From: Caulobacteraceae bacterium
GTDB taxonomy: Bacteria > Pseudomonadota > Alphaproteobacteria > Caulobacterales > Caulobacteraceae
Assembly (NCBI GenBank): GCA_020852035.1
Contig: JADZBR010000285.1
Coordinates: 1 to 6,555 of the forward strand
Direction of reading: 5' to 3'
Length of the DNA: 6,555 nt
The notes under the pieces were generated by a model. It was not told where the DNA came from and ran no database searches. It saw only the letters and a program-made list of their open reading frames with translations. The translations under genes and the position numbers were made by a program. Shown piece by piece: positions 1 through 6,344 of this stretch (positions are counted from its first letter, which is position 1; each line of letters opens with the position of its first letter).

Positions 1-340
1 CCTCCGTGCAGGCGTGCGCCGCCTTTTCTCCCAGCAGGGCGGTGCCGGCGCCGAGCGCGAAGCCGGCGACGCGCCAGAACGGCGTCAGCGCCGTCGGGCG
101 CACGCGGTGTTCGGTGAGCAGCCTGTCGAAGCGGGCGAGGTGCTCGGCCTCGTGGCCTTCCATCTCGGCGAGCTGGCCGGCGATACGTTCCTTGCCGGGG
201 GCGGCGCCCAGGACGGCGCGCTGGCCGCGGTAGATGTGGACGGCGCCGAGTTCGCCGGCATGATCGACCCGCAGGATCTCCTCCAGCCGGCTGCGATAGC
301 CGCCGACGCCGGGACGGAACGGGACGGGACGGGCGCTCAT
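1..340 (-). CDS. coq7: COQ7-type demethoxyubiquinone hydroxylase (partial, 3' end beyond left edge)
   Basis: This is the N-terminal 113 residues of a di-iron monooxygenase that hydroxylates 2-polyprenyl-3-methyl-6-methoxy-benzoquinol, a late step of ubiquinone synthesis at the cytoplasmic face of the membrane. The signature RVDHAGELGAVHIYRGQ lies at residues 24-40 and supplies the first iron ligand, Glu30. The EGHEAEHL segment (61-68) supplies Glu64 and His67. The reading stops at the window edge in the ACTE motif (110-113), where the next ligand glutamate begins the second ferritin-like repeat. The ATG at 340 is preceded by GGAGG eight bases upstream, and its ATGA overlaps the dsbB stop, so translation is probably coupled. 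Full-length bacterial homologues are roughly 170-220 residues, so about half is missing here. The identification is by motif recall; the family signature is strong. Confidence 0.93.
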   Translation of the reverse strand, partial: MSARPVPFRPGVGGYRSRLEEILRVDHAGELGAVHIYRGQRAVLGAAPGKERIAGQLAEMEGHEAEHLARFDRLLTEHRVRPTALTPFWRVAGFALGAGTALLGEKAAHACTE

Positions 341-834
341 GCGGCGGGCCTCCGGGCGGCGGCGAGGCTGAAAGCCACCAGCGCCAGCGATATGAGCGCG
401 TTCCAGCCGGCCATGGAAAGCCCCAGGAACACCCACAGCGCTTCGTCGCAGGCCGGCGGCTTCACCCCGCCGCCGAGCGCGGCCATCAGGTCGTCGGCGC
501 TGACGGTGGCCCCGGTCGAGGCGCAGGCGGCGGGCCCGGGCCAGAACTTCCACTCCGCGCCGGCGTGATAGATCGCCACCCCGCAGCCGACCAGGAAGAC
601 CGCGGCGAGCGCCAGGGCGACCCAGCGACGCGTGGCCGGCCAGCGGGAGAGCGCGAAACCGATCAGGCCCACGGCCAGGGCCACCCAGTAGACCTCCCGC
701 TGGCGCAGGCAGAGCGTGCAGGGGGGCAGGCCGCCGAACCGCTCGAAGGCGTGGGCGGCGGCCAGCATCGCGGCCGAGGCGAGCGCGGCGACGAGCGGCC
801 AGCGGGCGAGGATCGGGCGAAGGGCGCCGGTCAT
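337..834 (-). CDS. dsbB: DsbB-family disulfide bond formation protein (ubiquinone-linked DsbA oxidase)
   Basis: This 165-residue, four-helix inner-membrane protein would reoxidise periplasmic DsbA and pass the electrons to ubiquinone. The first redox pair is Cys39-Thr-Leu-Cys42 in the typical PPCTLCLRQR context (residues 37-46), just after helix 1 (about 11-29). The second periplasmic pair is Cys104 and Cys129, in the segment between helices 3 and 4. The final helix carries the family sequence WVFLGLSMAGWNALISL (134-150). Cys84 lies inside helix 3 and is probably not part of the relay. Start ATG 834 lies 13 bases after the stop of the YqaA-like gene, with only a weak Shine-Dalgarno (TAGG). 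The TGA stop overlaps the coq7 ATG. The pairing with a ubiquinone-synthesis gene fits its need for quinone. No dsbA is visible in the window. Confidence 0.93.
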   Translation of the reverse strand: MTGALRPILARWPLVAALASAAMLAAAHAFERFGGLPPCTLCLRQREVYWVALAVGLIGFALSRWPATRRWVALALAAVFLVGCGVAIYHAGAEWKFWPGPAACASTGATVSADDLMAALGGGVKPPACDEALWVFLGLSMAGWNALISLALVAFSLAAARRPAA

Positions 835-847
835 GCGTCGCAGCCTA

Positions 848-1423
848 TCAGAGGACCTTCACCAGGACGATGATCCCGACCAGCACGATCACCCCGATGG
901 TGGTGTAGAGGCCGAGCCTGCGCTCCACCTCCTCGCGGATGGCCGGGCCGAAGTACTTGAGCAGGGTCGCGGCGAGGAAGAAGCGCCCGCCGCGAGTGAC
1001 CACCGAGGCCCAGACGAAGGTGAAGAGGTCGAAGTGCGCCAGGCCCGCGGTGATGGTCACCAGCTTGTAGGGGATCGGCGTCAGGCCCTTGATCAGGATC
1101 ACCCACAGGCCCCACTGGTCGAACCAGGCACGGAATTCGGCGTCGCCGTTGGCGTGGCCCATCAGTTCCAGCAGCCAGTGGCCGAGCGGCGTCAGGAAGT
1201 AGCCGATGGCGTATCCGGCGAGGCCGCCGAGCACCGAGGCGAGGGTGCAGAGGGCCGCGTAGACATAGGCCTTCTGCGGCCGGGCCAGCACCATGGGCGC
1301 CAGCATCACATCCGGCGGGATCGGAAAGAACGAACTCTCGGCGAAGGAGACGGCGAAGAGGCCGGCGGGCGCGTGGCGCGATTCGGCCAGGCCCATGGCC
1401 CAGTCGTAGAGGCGTCGAAGCAT
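848..1423 (-). CDS. YqaA/DedA-like (VTT-domain) inner-membrane protein
   Basis: A 191-residue polytopic protein of the YqaA branch of the DedA/SNARE-associated (VTT) superfamily. The N-terminal signature FAESSFFPIPPDVMLAPMVL (residues 27-46) and the KGLTPIPYKLVTITAGL segment (112-128) are the two half-sites characteristic of the group. A conserved Arg-rich VVTRGGRFFL (141-150) follows, and a last membrane helix spans about 172-191. DedA-superfamily members are linked to lipid and undecaprenyl-phosphate flipping and to membrane energetics; the specific role of the YqaA branch is not settled, so I assign none. I chose ATG 1423 because the protein then begins MLRRLYDW, directly before the first conserved region. 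An upstream in-frame ATG at 1486 would add 21 poorly conserved-looking residues and overlap the divergent gene's Shine-Dalgarno. The gene ends in tandem stops (TGA TAG) 13 bases before dsbB, so it probably leads the operon. DsbB and COQ7 relations to it are positional only. Confidence 0.85.
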   Translation of the reverse strand: MLRRLYDWAMGLAESRHAPAGLFAVSFAESSFFPIPPDVMLAPMVLARPQKAYVYAALCTLASVLGGLAGYAIGYFLTPLGHWLLELMGHANGDAEFRAWFDQWGLWVILIKGLTPIPYKLVTITAGLAHFDLFTFVWASVVTRGGRFFLAATLLKYFGPAIREEVERRLGLYTTIGVIVLVGIIVLVKVL

Positions 1424-1487
1424 CAGGAATCCGAACCGAGACTTGTGCGTTGCTAGCAGGCGCGCGGGGTGTTGTCTCGCGCCCATC

Positions 1488-1493
1488 GGAGGA
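1488..1493 (+). promoter_or_regulatory. Shine-Dalgarno GGAGGA for the 95-residue gene
   Basis: A perfect six-base match to the anti-Shine-Dalgarno complement. It lies 13 bases before ATG 1507, a loose spacing, but it is the only strong ribosome site near any in-frame start and argues against the upstream TTG at 1450. Confidence 0.5.
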
Positions 1494-1506
1494 CCAGATT
1501 GCCGCC

Positions 1507-1794
1507 ATGGACGCCGTGATCGTGGAAGATATGACGCAAGCCGCGCGCGAGGAGATGGATCGCGCCTGCACCCTCGGCTGGGCGCAGCTGAACGGCTGCA
1601 CGCCCTGGGGCGATGTCTACGAGGGCTTCACCCCGCGCGGCCGGCGGGTGCTGTTCGAGCGCAGCTACCTTTGGGCGGACGAGCCGGGCGGCGACATCCT
1701 CCTGGAGGTGACCGTCTACGAGAGCGCCGCGACCTACGACGAGGGCGTGCGCCTGGAGCGGCACATCCGCCAGGGCGCGCCGGGCTGCGACTGA
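1507..1794 (+). CDS. Unidentified 95-residue protein
   Basis: I do not recognise this protein. It is 95 residues and acidic overall, without a signal peptide or membrane helix, so it is probably cytoplasmic. The N-terminal third (1-25) is predicted helical by eye (VEDMTQAAREEMDRA). A turn-rich aromatic stretch NGCTPWGDVYEGF (29-41) follows, then alternating strand-like segments RRVLFERSYLW (46-56) and ILLEVTVYE (64-72), and a final helix before the end APGCD. Cysteines are at 21, 31 and 94. Codons are almost all G/C-ended, like the neighbouring genes, which supports real coding. The start is uncertain: GGAGGA at 1488-1493 is 13 bases before ATG 1507, longer than ideal, while ATG 1531 has no good Shine-Dalgarno spacing. 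A TTG at 1450 would extend it over the divergent promoter region. It is divergent from the yqaA-like/dsbB/coq7 operon and just upstream of the tRNA. Confidence 0.65.
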   Translation: MDAVIVEDMTQAAREEMDRACTLGWAQLNGCTPWGDVYEGFTPRGRRVLFERSYLWADEPGGDILLEVTVYESAATYDEGVRLERHIRQGAPGCD

Positions 1795-1800
1795 CGGGCG

Positions 1801-1830
1801 GTGGCGCCGCGCGCCGCGGCTTGCTACATC
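1801..1830 (+). promoter_or_regulatory. Candidate housekeeping promoter of tRNA-Leu
   Basis: GCTACATC at 1823-1830 matches every position of the Caulobacter sigma-73 -10 consensus GCTANAWC and lies 10 bases before the mature 5' end of the tRNA, as expected for a short-leader tRNA transcript. The -35 is weak: GTGGCGC at 1801-1807 matches TTGACGS at five of seven positions with a 15-base spacer. A better -35 look-alike, CTGACGG at 1791-1797, is too far away (25 bases). The consensus is recalled from published Caulobacter work; the assignment to this window is inference. Confidence 0.5.
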
Positions 1831-1840
1831 CGGCGCCGAT

Positions 1841-1925
1841 GCGGGCGTGGTGAACCTGGTAGACGCGCCGGACTCAAAATCCGGTTCCGAAAGGAGTGTC
1901 GGTTCGAGCCCGACCGCCCGCACCA
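1841..1925 (+). tRNA. tRNA-Leu (anticodon CAA, reads UUG)
   Basis: A complete class II tRNA of 85 bases including the encoded CCA. The acceptor stem GCGGGCG (1841-1847) pairs perfectly with CGCCCGC (1915-1921), followed by discriminator A1922 and CCA 1923-1925. The D stem is 1850-1852 with 1864-1866 (one G-T pair), and the D loop contains the GG pair. The anticodon stem CCGGA/TCCGG (1868-1872, 1880-1884) encloses loop CTCAAAA with anticodon CAA at 1875-1877. The long variable arm (1885-1897) folds as TCC-GAAA-GGA. The T arm GTCGG-TTCGAGC-CCGAC (1898-1914) carries the TTCGA motif. The long variable arm, A73 and the CAA anticodon all indicate leucine. UUG is a rare codon in a genome this GC-rich, so this is a low-demand isoacceptor. 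It is convergent with the PepSY gene, whose stop is 37 bases downstream. Confidence 0.97.
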
Positions 1926-1962
1926 ATCCAGGACAGATGATCCGCCGCGTGTCGGACGACGG

Positions 1963-3456
1963 CTACTCGGCCGGCTGCACGGCGAGAAGGCGGGGCCGCG
2001 CGGCCAGGCTGGTCACCAGGACGGAGGCCAGCAGGCCAAGGCCCAGGGCCAGGATCGCCGTCTCGACGAACCAGGCCATCGGGTCGGCCACCCGGCCTCG
2101 CCAGACCAGGGCGTGGGCGAGCGGCAGAATCACCAGGAGCAGGCCGCCGGTCAGGGGCAGCACGCGAGAGAGGCGTTCGGTCTCGAAGGCCGCGGCGGTC
2201 GCCAGGGCGGCCAGGGTGGCGAGCGCCCAGACCGCCAGCGGCGGGGCGCCGGCCAGCAGGGCGGCCAGGGCCGAGAGGGGGTAGGCGATCGGCTGGCTCC
2301 AGACGGCGGCGATCCAGATGCGTTCCCAGCGCGGGGCCGGGCGGCCCTTGGCGCGGCGGCGGGCCAGCCAGATGGCGACGCCGCTGGAGGTGACGATGGT
2401 GATCCCGGCGCCGAGAATGGCGTAGGCCAGCTTCACCGCCCAGCCGCCGAACCAGCCGAAGTGCAGCTGGCTGACCGCCTGGATGATCTGGGCGCCGACC
2501 GTCTCGCTGCCGATGCCCTGTTCGGACAGCGGCTGGCCGGCGGCGTCGAAGGTGTAGTTGTCGCCGCGCGAGAGGCGCCCCTCGGGGCCGGCGACGATCA
2601 GGATGGCGCCGCCGCGTTCGCCCGGGTGCTCCAGGCCGACATAGGTGGGCGGGCCGTCTGCGCCCATGCGGGGCAGGTGGCTGAAGGCGGTCTTGATGTC
2701 GGGCAGGGGCGCTGGGCGCGGGTCGTCGATCGGCTGCGGCGGCAGGAAGAGCTCGTAGGCCTTGTTCACGTCGCCCTTGAAGACCGCCAGGGCGAGGATG
2801 CCGACGATGATGGTGGTGAGGCCAAGGAAGGCGCCGGTCAGCGAGATCATCACGTGGAACGGCAGGCCCCAGACGCCGATGCGGTTGTGCAAGTCGGCCT
2901 CCTGCAGGCGCTTGGAGCCGCCCCAGCGCAGGTGGAAGGCGTCGCGGAACACCCGCGGGTGGGCGAAGAGGCCGCTGATCAGCGAGGAGAGCAGGGTCAC
3001 CCCCGTCAGGCCGACGATGAAGATGCCCCAGGTCTGCGGCAGGTGCAGGTCGATGTGCAGGCGGGCCATGAAGTCGGTCCACGCCGTGCCCTGCGGGCCG
3101 ATGAGGTGGCCGTCGGCGCCGGCGACGACGCGGGGATCCTCGCCCTTCTCCTTGTCGACGTAGATGGTCAGGCGCGGCAGGTCGGGGGTCGGCAGGTTGA
3201 TGAACAGGTGTTCGGCCTTGCCGTGGACGGCGAGGGCTTCAGCCGCGGCGGCTTGCACCACCGTAGCGGAGGCCGGGCCGGCGACCGGCACGTCGGGGCG
3301 CTCCCAGCGGTGCAGTTCGTTGGCGTAGACCGCCACCGTGCCGGAGAAGCAGACCAGGTAGATCAGGGCGGCGAAGGCCAGGCCCAGGGCCGAGTGGCCG
3401 GCGAGGACCGCACGGACGAAGCCGCTGGGGATGCGCGGCCAGATCGGCTTGCTCAT
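1963..3456 (-). CDS. PepSY-TM family protein, probable ferric-siderophore reductase type
   Basis: A 497-residue inner-membrane protein with the PepSY-associated TM fold. Helix 1 (about 13-45) carries His21. A periplasmic PepSY-like region follows (about 60-125). Then come the diagnostic segments MARLHIDLHLPQTWGIFIVG (130-149), LHNRIGVWGLPFHVMISLTG (189-208) and QLHFGWFGGWAVKLAYAILG (330-349), which contribute His134, His138, His190, His201 and His332. In the family member FoxB of Pseudomonas, conserved membrane histidines bind two hemes and the protein reduces iron in siderophores; this function is inferred here, not shown. About four further hydrophobic helices (386-402, 405-424, 433-450, 461-482) form a C-terminal extension. 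I chose ATG 3456 because GAAGGG lies six bases upstream and its ATGA overlaps the preceding stop; a frame open 38 codons further upstream lies inside the neighbour. It is the last gene of the TonB-receptor operon. Confidence 0.9.
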   Translation of the reverse strand: MSKPIWPRIPSGFVRAVLAGHSALGLAFAALIYLVCFSGTVAVYANELHRWERPDVPVAGPASATVVQAAAAEALAVHGKAEHLFINLPTPDLPRLTIYVDKEKGEDPRVVAGADGHLIGPQGTAWTDFMARLHIDLHLPQTWGIFIVGLTGVTLLSSLISGLFAHPRVFRDAFHLRWGGSKRLQEADLHNRIGVWGLPFHVMISLTGAFLGLTTIIVGILALAVFKGDVNKAYELFLPPQPIDDPRPAPLPDIKTAFSHLPRMGADGPPTYVGLEHPGERGGAILIVAGPEGRLSRGDNYTFDAAGQPLSEQGIGSETVGAQIIQAVSQLHFGWFGGWAVKLAYAILGAGITIVTSSGVAIWLARRRAKGRPAPRWERIWIAAVWSQPIAYPLSALAALLAGAPPLAVWALATLAALATAAAFETERLSRVLPLTGGLLLVILPLAHALVWRGRVADPMAWFVETAILALGLGLLASVLVTSLAARPRLLAVQPAE

Positions 3457-4028
3457 GAGAAGCCCTTCAGGATGGAGGCGGTGAAGGTGACCACCGTCAC
3501 GCCCGCCAGGACGGCGGTGGCGCGCAGGATCTTGTCGTCCGCCAGGGTCCAGGCCATCGCCCCGCCCCACAGCACCGGGACCAGCAGGCCGCCGACCACC
3601 ATGCGGGTCTGCGGCGGGCCCGGCGCCCAGATGGTCCAGGCCAGCGCCACGCCCATCGCCGCGACGCCGCCGATCGGGCCGGCGAGCAGGGCGCGCAGCC
3701 AGCCTCGCCAGGTCTTGGAGGCGCGTTCGGAGGGCTCCAGCGCTGCCTCGCGCGGGGCGCGCTTGCGCGGGTCGCGGATCTGCACGCCGGCGGCGATCAG
3801 CGCCAGCACGGCGATCGGCAGGACGGCGAAGGCGATGAAGGGGCCGCGCGCCTGGCCCAGGACCGGGGCGGCGGCGAGGCTGGCGGCGATCAGCACGCCC
3901 CAGCCGGCCAGCATCAGCAGCGGACGGTTGGCGTCGCGGCGCCGCCAGGCCGTGCGCAGCAGCCAGCCGGCGCCAAGGCCGGCCGCCAGCAAGAGGGCGC
4001 AGGCCAGGGCGACGCCGGGCCCGGTCAC
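3453..4028 (-). CDS. Six-helix inner-membrane protein of the TonB-receptor/PepSY operon, unknown function
   Basis: I do not recognise a named family. The 191-residue product is strongly hydrophobic with about six membrane helices (4-26, 36-57, 62-82, 112-136, 144-162, 168-187) in two groups of three. A basic/charged hydrophilic linker of about 28 residues (84-111, IRDPRKRAPREAALEPSER region) separates the groups and is probably cytoplasmic. There is no histidine at all, so it cannot ligate heme through histidine as its PepSY neighbour may. There is one cysteine (Cys10). The start is GTG 4028, with GGAAG seven bases upstream, and GTGA overlaps the receptor stop; its own TGA overlaps the PepSY ATG. 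These tight overlaps on both sides imply that it is made together with the receptor and the PepSY protein. A role as an assembly or electron-transfer partner in ferric-complex processing is inference from context only. Confidence 0.8.
   Translation of the reverse strand: MTGPGVALACALLLAAGLGAGWLLRTAWRRRDANRPLLMLAGWGVLIAASLAAAPVLGQARGPFIAFAVLPIAVLALIAAGVQIRDPRKRAPREAALEPSERASKTWRGWLRALLAGPIGGVAAMGVALAWTIWAPGPPQTRMVVGGLLVPVLWGGAMAWTLADDKILRATAVLAGVTVVTFTASILKGFS
3463..3468 (-). promoter_or_regulatory. Shine-Dalgarno GAAGGG deciding the PepSY-TM start
   Basis: GAAGGG lies inside the last codons of the upstream gene, six bases before ATG 3456. It supports that ATG over in-frame candidates further upstream and fits translational coupling. 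Confidence 0.6.
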
Positions 4029-6295
4029 CAGCTGGCTTCCAGGATCACCCCGACCACCCGCGGTTCGCCCAGCATGGCGCGGTTGGTGGTGAACTGATTG
4101 TACTGGATGTACTCTTCATTGAAGAGGTTGTTGGCGAAGACCGAGACCTGCCAGTCGTCCCAGGCGTAGCTGAGCTGGCCGTTGACCACGATGCGGGCGT
4201 CGATGGCGTAGTCGGCCTGGGTGATCCCCACGTCGCTGAAGGCGTCGCCGCGATAGTTGGCGTTGAGGTTGGCGGTGAAGCCGTTGTCCCACCGATAGGT
4301 CCCGCCGACCGACCAGGTCCAGTCCGGCGCGAAGGAGAACTCCGAGCCGGTCAGGATGATGTCGGTCGAGCCCTCCTCGATCTTGAAGTCGTCGAACTTG
4401 GTCTTGGTGCGGCCGAGCGAGGCGTAGGCGTCGAGGTGGCGGTTCGGGCGGTACTGGCCCTCGATCTCGAAGCCGTAGAGGTGCGAGCGGCCGGCGTTCT
4501 CGGTCTGGTAGTCGTAGAGGTTGAGGCCGAGGTTCACGTTCACCTGCTGGTCGCGCCATTTCACGTAATAGGCGTTGGCGTTGAGGGTGAGGGTGTCGTC
4601 GAACCAGGTGGAGCGCAGCGACGCCTCGTAGTTCCAGGTGTATTCCTGATCGTAGGGCACGACCGTGGAGCGGGCGACGTTGATGGTCGTGCCGCCCGAG
4701 CGGTAGCCGCGCTGGACCACGACGCTGGCGTTGAGGTCGTCGGTGAAGTCGTACTTCAGGCCCACTTTCGGCAGGAAGGCGTCGAAGGTGCGGGCGGTGA
4801 AGGGCGTGGCGGCGTTGGCCTGGGCCACGAAGCCGCCGACCACCATGTTCAGGCCGCCGATCACCGGGGCAAGCGGCCCGTGGAGCGCCGGGTCCGGGTA
4901 GTCGCCGGCGAAGACGGTGGCCTGATCGTTGGCCATCCGGTTCTTCTCGCGATCGTAGCGGAAGCCCGCCAGCAGCGAGATCTGCGGGGTCAGCTGGAAG
5001 CGGCCGTCGCCGAAGACGGCCCAGGTGGTGATCTCCTCGGGTGTGATCCCGGTGTAGGCCACCGGGATCACCGGCAGGGCCGCGCCGTAGGTCGTGGCGG
5101 CGAACTGGGCGGTGGCGGGATCGAGGCCGAAGAGCGGGCTCATCAGCACGCCGACCAGGGTGTCCACCGGGGTCGGCACCTCCGTCAGGGTGGTGGTCTC
5201 GTAGTCGCGCTCGCGGTTAGCGTAATAGGCGCCGATGAGGCCGGTCAGCCGCTCGCCCTGGTAGGAAAGGCGCAGTTCCTGGGTGAAGGTCTGGTCCTGC
5301 TCGTCCTGCTCGCCGAAGGCCAGGGTCTCGGGGCCGTCGTCGCCGTCGTAGGCGCTGAAGGTGTCCACCCGGGTGAGGGACGAGACGCTGGTCAGCTCCA
5401 GCCGGTCGGAAAGCGAATAGTCGGCCTGGACGGTGACGATGTCCGAGGTCGAGTCGGTGGCGTTCGGGCTGTCGCCGGTGGAGATGCGGTTGTCGAAAAA
5501 GTCGGGAACGTCCGTGCGCGAGTAGCTGAAGATGTAGCCGCCGGTGCGCTCGTCGTGGGTCCAGCCGGCGCGGATGCGCAGGTCCGGCAGGGCGCTGGGC
5601 GTGATCAGCAGCTTGCCGCGGATCGTCGTGGAGTCCATCGGCGACTCATCGGCCTTGCGCGTGGTGTTGTAGACGAACCCTTCGGCGTGGCGGTCCTCCA
5701 CCGCCAGCCGGAAGGCGAGCTGGTCGGCGACGATCGGCCCGCCGCCGGCCGCCGCGAACGCCTGCTCGTTCTCGTCGGAAAGGAAGACGCGCGCCTTCGC
5801 CGTCCAGGTGAAGGTCGGGTCCTGGGTGCGGATCACCACCGCGCCGGCCAGGGCGTTGCGGCCCTGCAGGGTCGATTGCGGCCCGCGCAGGATCTCCACC
5901 TGCGAGACGTCCCAGAGGTCCAGCGGCGCGCCGTTCAGGTGCCGCTCGGGCACTGGCGCGCCATCGACATAGACCGTGGCGAGGCCCGAGTTGCCGCCGC
6001 CGGAGACGTTGGTGTTGCTGATCCCGCGGATGGTGAAGCCGGAGGGGCCGTAGGTCTGCGAGACGTTGGCGGTGCGGTTCACCACCTCGAAGAAGGTCTG
6101 GATCTTCTCTTCTTCGATCCGCTTGGCGCTGATCACCGCGACACTGGTGGGGGTGTCCTGCAGCGACCGCTCGGCTTTCTCGCCGGTGACCACCAGTTCC
6201 TCGACGGTGGCGCCTTCGTCGTCGCCCTGGGCCTGGGCGGAGCTACATGCCAGCAGCGCCACGGCGCCGGCCGCGCCGAACAGAGAAAACCGCAA
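4025..6295 (-). CDS. TonB-dependent outer-membrane receptor, probable iron-complex uptake
   Basis: A 756-residue receptor importing a ligand, most likely a ferric chelate, using TonB energy. The signal peptide is residues 1-22 (cleavage after AQA). A TonB-box-like VEELVVTG (31-38) is followed by the plug domain (about 44-158), with TPTSVAVIS, the FTIRGISN segment (87-94), VYVDGAPV (108-115) and VEILRGPQSTLQGRNALAGA (133-152). The beta barrel fills about 165-756, with VFANNLFNEEYI (719-730) and the C-terminal strand ending in Trp756, the usual recognition end for the BAM complex. The mature part appears to contain no cysteine. Two extracellular-side loops (about 377-418 and 466-502) are unusually Ala/Pro/Val-rich. 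The start is TTG 6295: the frame is closed by a TGA five codons upstream, there is no ATG near, and GGGGG lies six bases ahead. The ligand is unknown; the co-operonic PepSY-TM gene favours a ferric siderophore over sugars or vitamin B12. Confidence 0.93.
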   Translation of the reverse strand: MRFSLFGAAGAVALLACSSAQAQGDDEGATVEELVVTGEKAERSLQDTPTSVAVISAKRIEEEKIQTFFEVVNRTANVSQTYGPSGFTIRGISNTNVSGGGNSGLATVYVDGAPVPERHLNGAPLDLWDVSQVEILRGPQSTLQGRNALAGAVVIRTQDPTFTWTAKARVFLSDENEQAFAAAGGGPIVADQLAFRLAVEDRHAEGFVYNTTRKADESPMDSTTIRGKLLITPSALPDLRIRAGWTHDERTGGYIFSYSRTDVPDFFDNRISTGDSPNATDSTSDIVTVQADYSLSDRLELTSVSSLTRVDTFSAYDGDDGPETLAFGEQDEQDQTFTQELRLSYQGERLTGLIGAYYANRERDYETTTLTEVPTPVDTLVGVLMSPLFGLDPATAQFAATTYGAALPVIPVAYTGITPEEITTWAVFGDGRFQLTPQISLLAGFRYDREKNRMANDQATVFAGDYPDPALHGPLAPVIGGLNMVVGGFVAQANAATPFTARTFDAFLPKVGLKYDFTDDLNASVVVQRGYRSGGTTINVARSTVVPYDQEYTWNYEASLRSTWFDDTLTLNANAYYVKWRDQQVNVNLGLNLYDYQTENAGRSHLYGFEIEGQYRPNRHLDAYASLGRTKTKFDDFKIEEGSTDIILTGSEFSFAPDWTWSVGGTYRWDNGFTANLNANYRGDAFSDVGITQADYAIDARIVVNGQLSYAWDDWQVSVFANNLFNEEYIQYNQFTTNRAMLGEPRVVGVILEASW

Positions 6296-6301
6296 ACTAA
6301 A

Positions 6302-6306
6302 CCCCC
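6302..6306 (-). promoter_or_regulatory. Shine-Dalgarno GGGGG for the TTG-started receptor
   Basis: A run of five G on the minus strand ends six bases before TTG 6295. Nearby ATGs at 6308 and 6313 are out of frame and run at once into stop codons. This site therefore decides for the TTG start. Confidence 0.55.
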
Positions 6307-6344
6307 ATCACATAAGAACCGCTCGCAACTGGACGGGTTGAGTT

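Noticed and set aside
305..335. GGGACGG-type tandem repeat at the start of coq7
   Set aside because: It is short and explained by the codons for the Arg/Pro/Val/Phe-rich N-terminus; there is no sign of a functional repeat.
14..1456. Plus-strand open frames opposite coq7, dsbB and the YqaA-like gene
   Set aside because: The minus-strand frames carry clear family motifs; the plus-strand products are low-complexity mirrors without plausible ribosome sites.
1424..1506. GCTAGC palindrome (1452-1457) as a -10 element in the divergent spacer
   Set aside because: Neither strand has a fitting -35 at the right distance, and the match to GCTANAWC is incomplete. A promoter is likely in this spacer but cannot be placed.
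1841..1925. tRNA-Leu as an attachment site for an integrated element
   Set aside because: No integrase gene and no second copy of the tRNA 3' end are visible, and the flanking genes have the same base composition.
1926..1962. Terminator between the tRNA and the convergent PepSY gene
   Set aside because: Only a four-pair stem with an eight-base loop (TCCG/CGGA) and no T-run is visible; it is too weak to call.
1801..4092. Plus-strand open frame of more than 700 codons antisense to the PepSY and six-helix genes
   Set aside because: Its product is a low-complexity Arg/Gly/Ala/Asp/Gln mix with no fold or motif. It crosses the tRNA and mirrors the GC-rich codons of the real minus-strand genes, so it is a shadow frame.
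6229..6295. Lipobox-like LLAC at receptor residues 14-17, suggesting a lipoprotein
   Set aside because: Position -2 is Leu, which is poor for signal peptidase II, and a good AQA cleavage site for signal peptidase I follows at residue 22. TonB receptors of this group are not normally lipidated.
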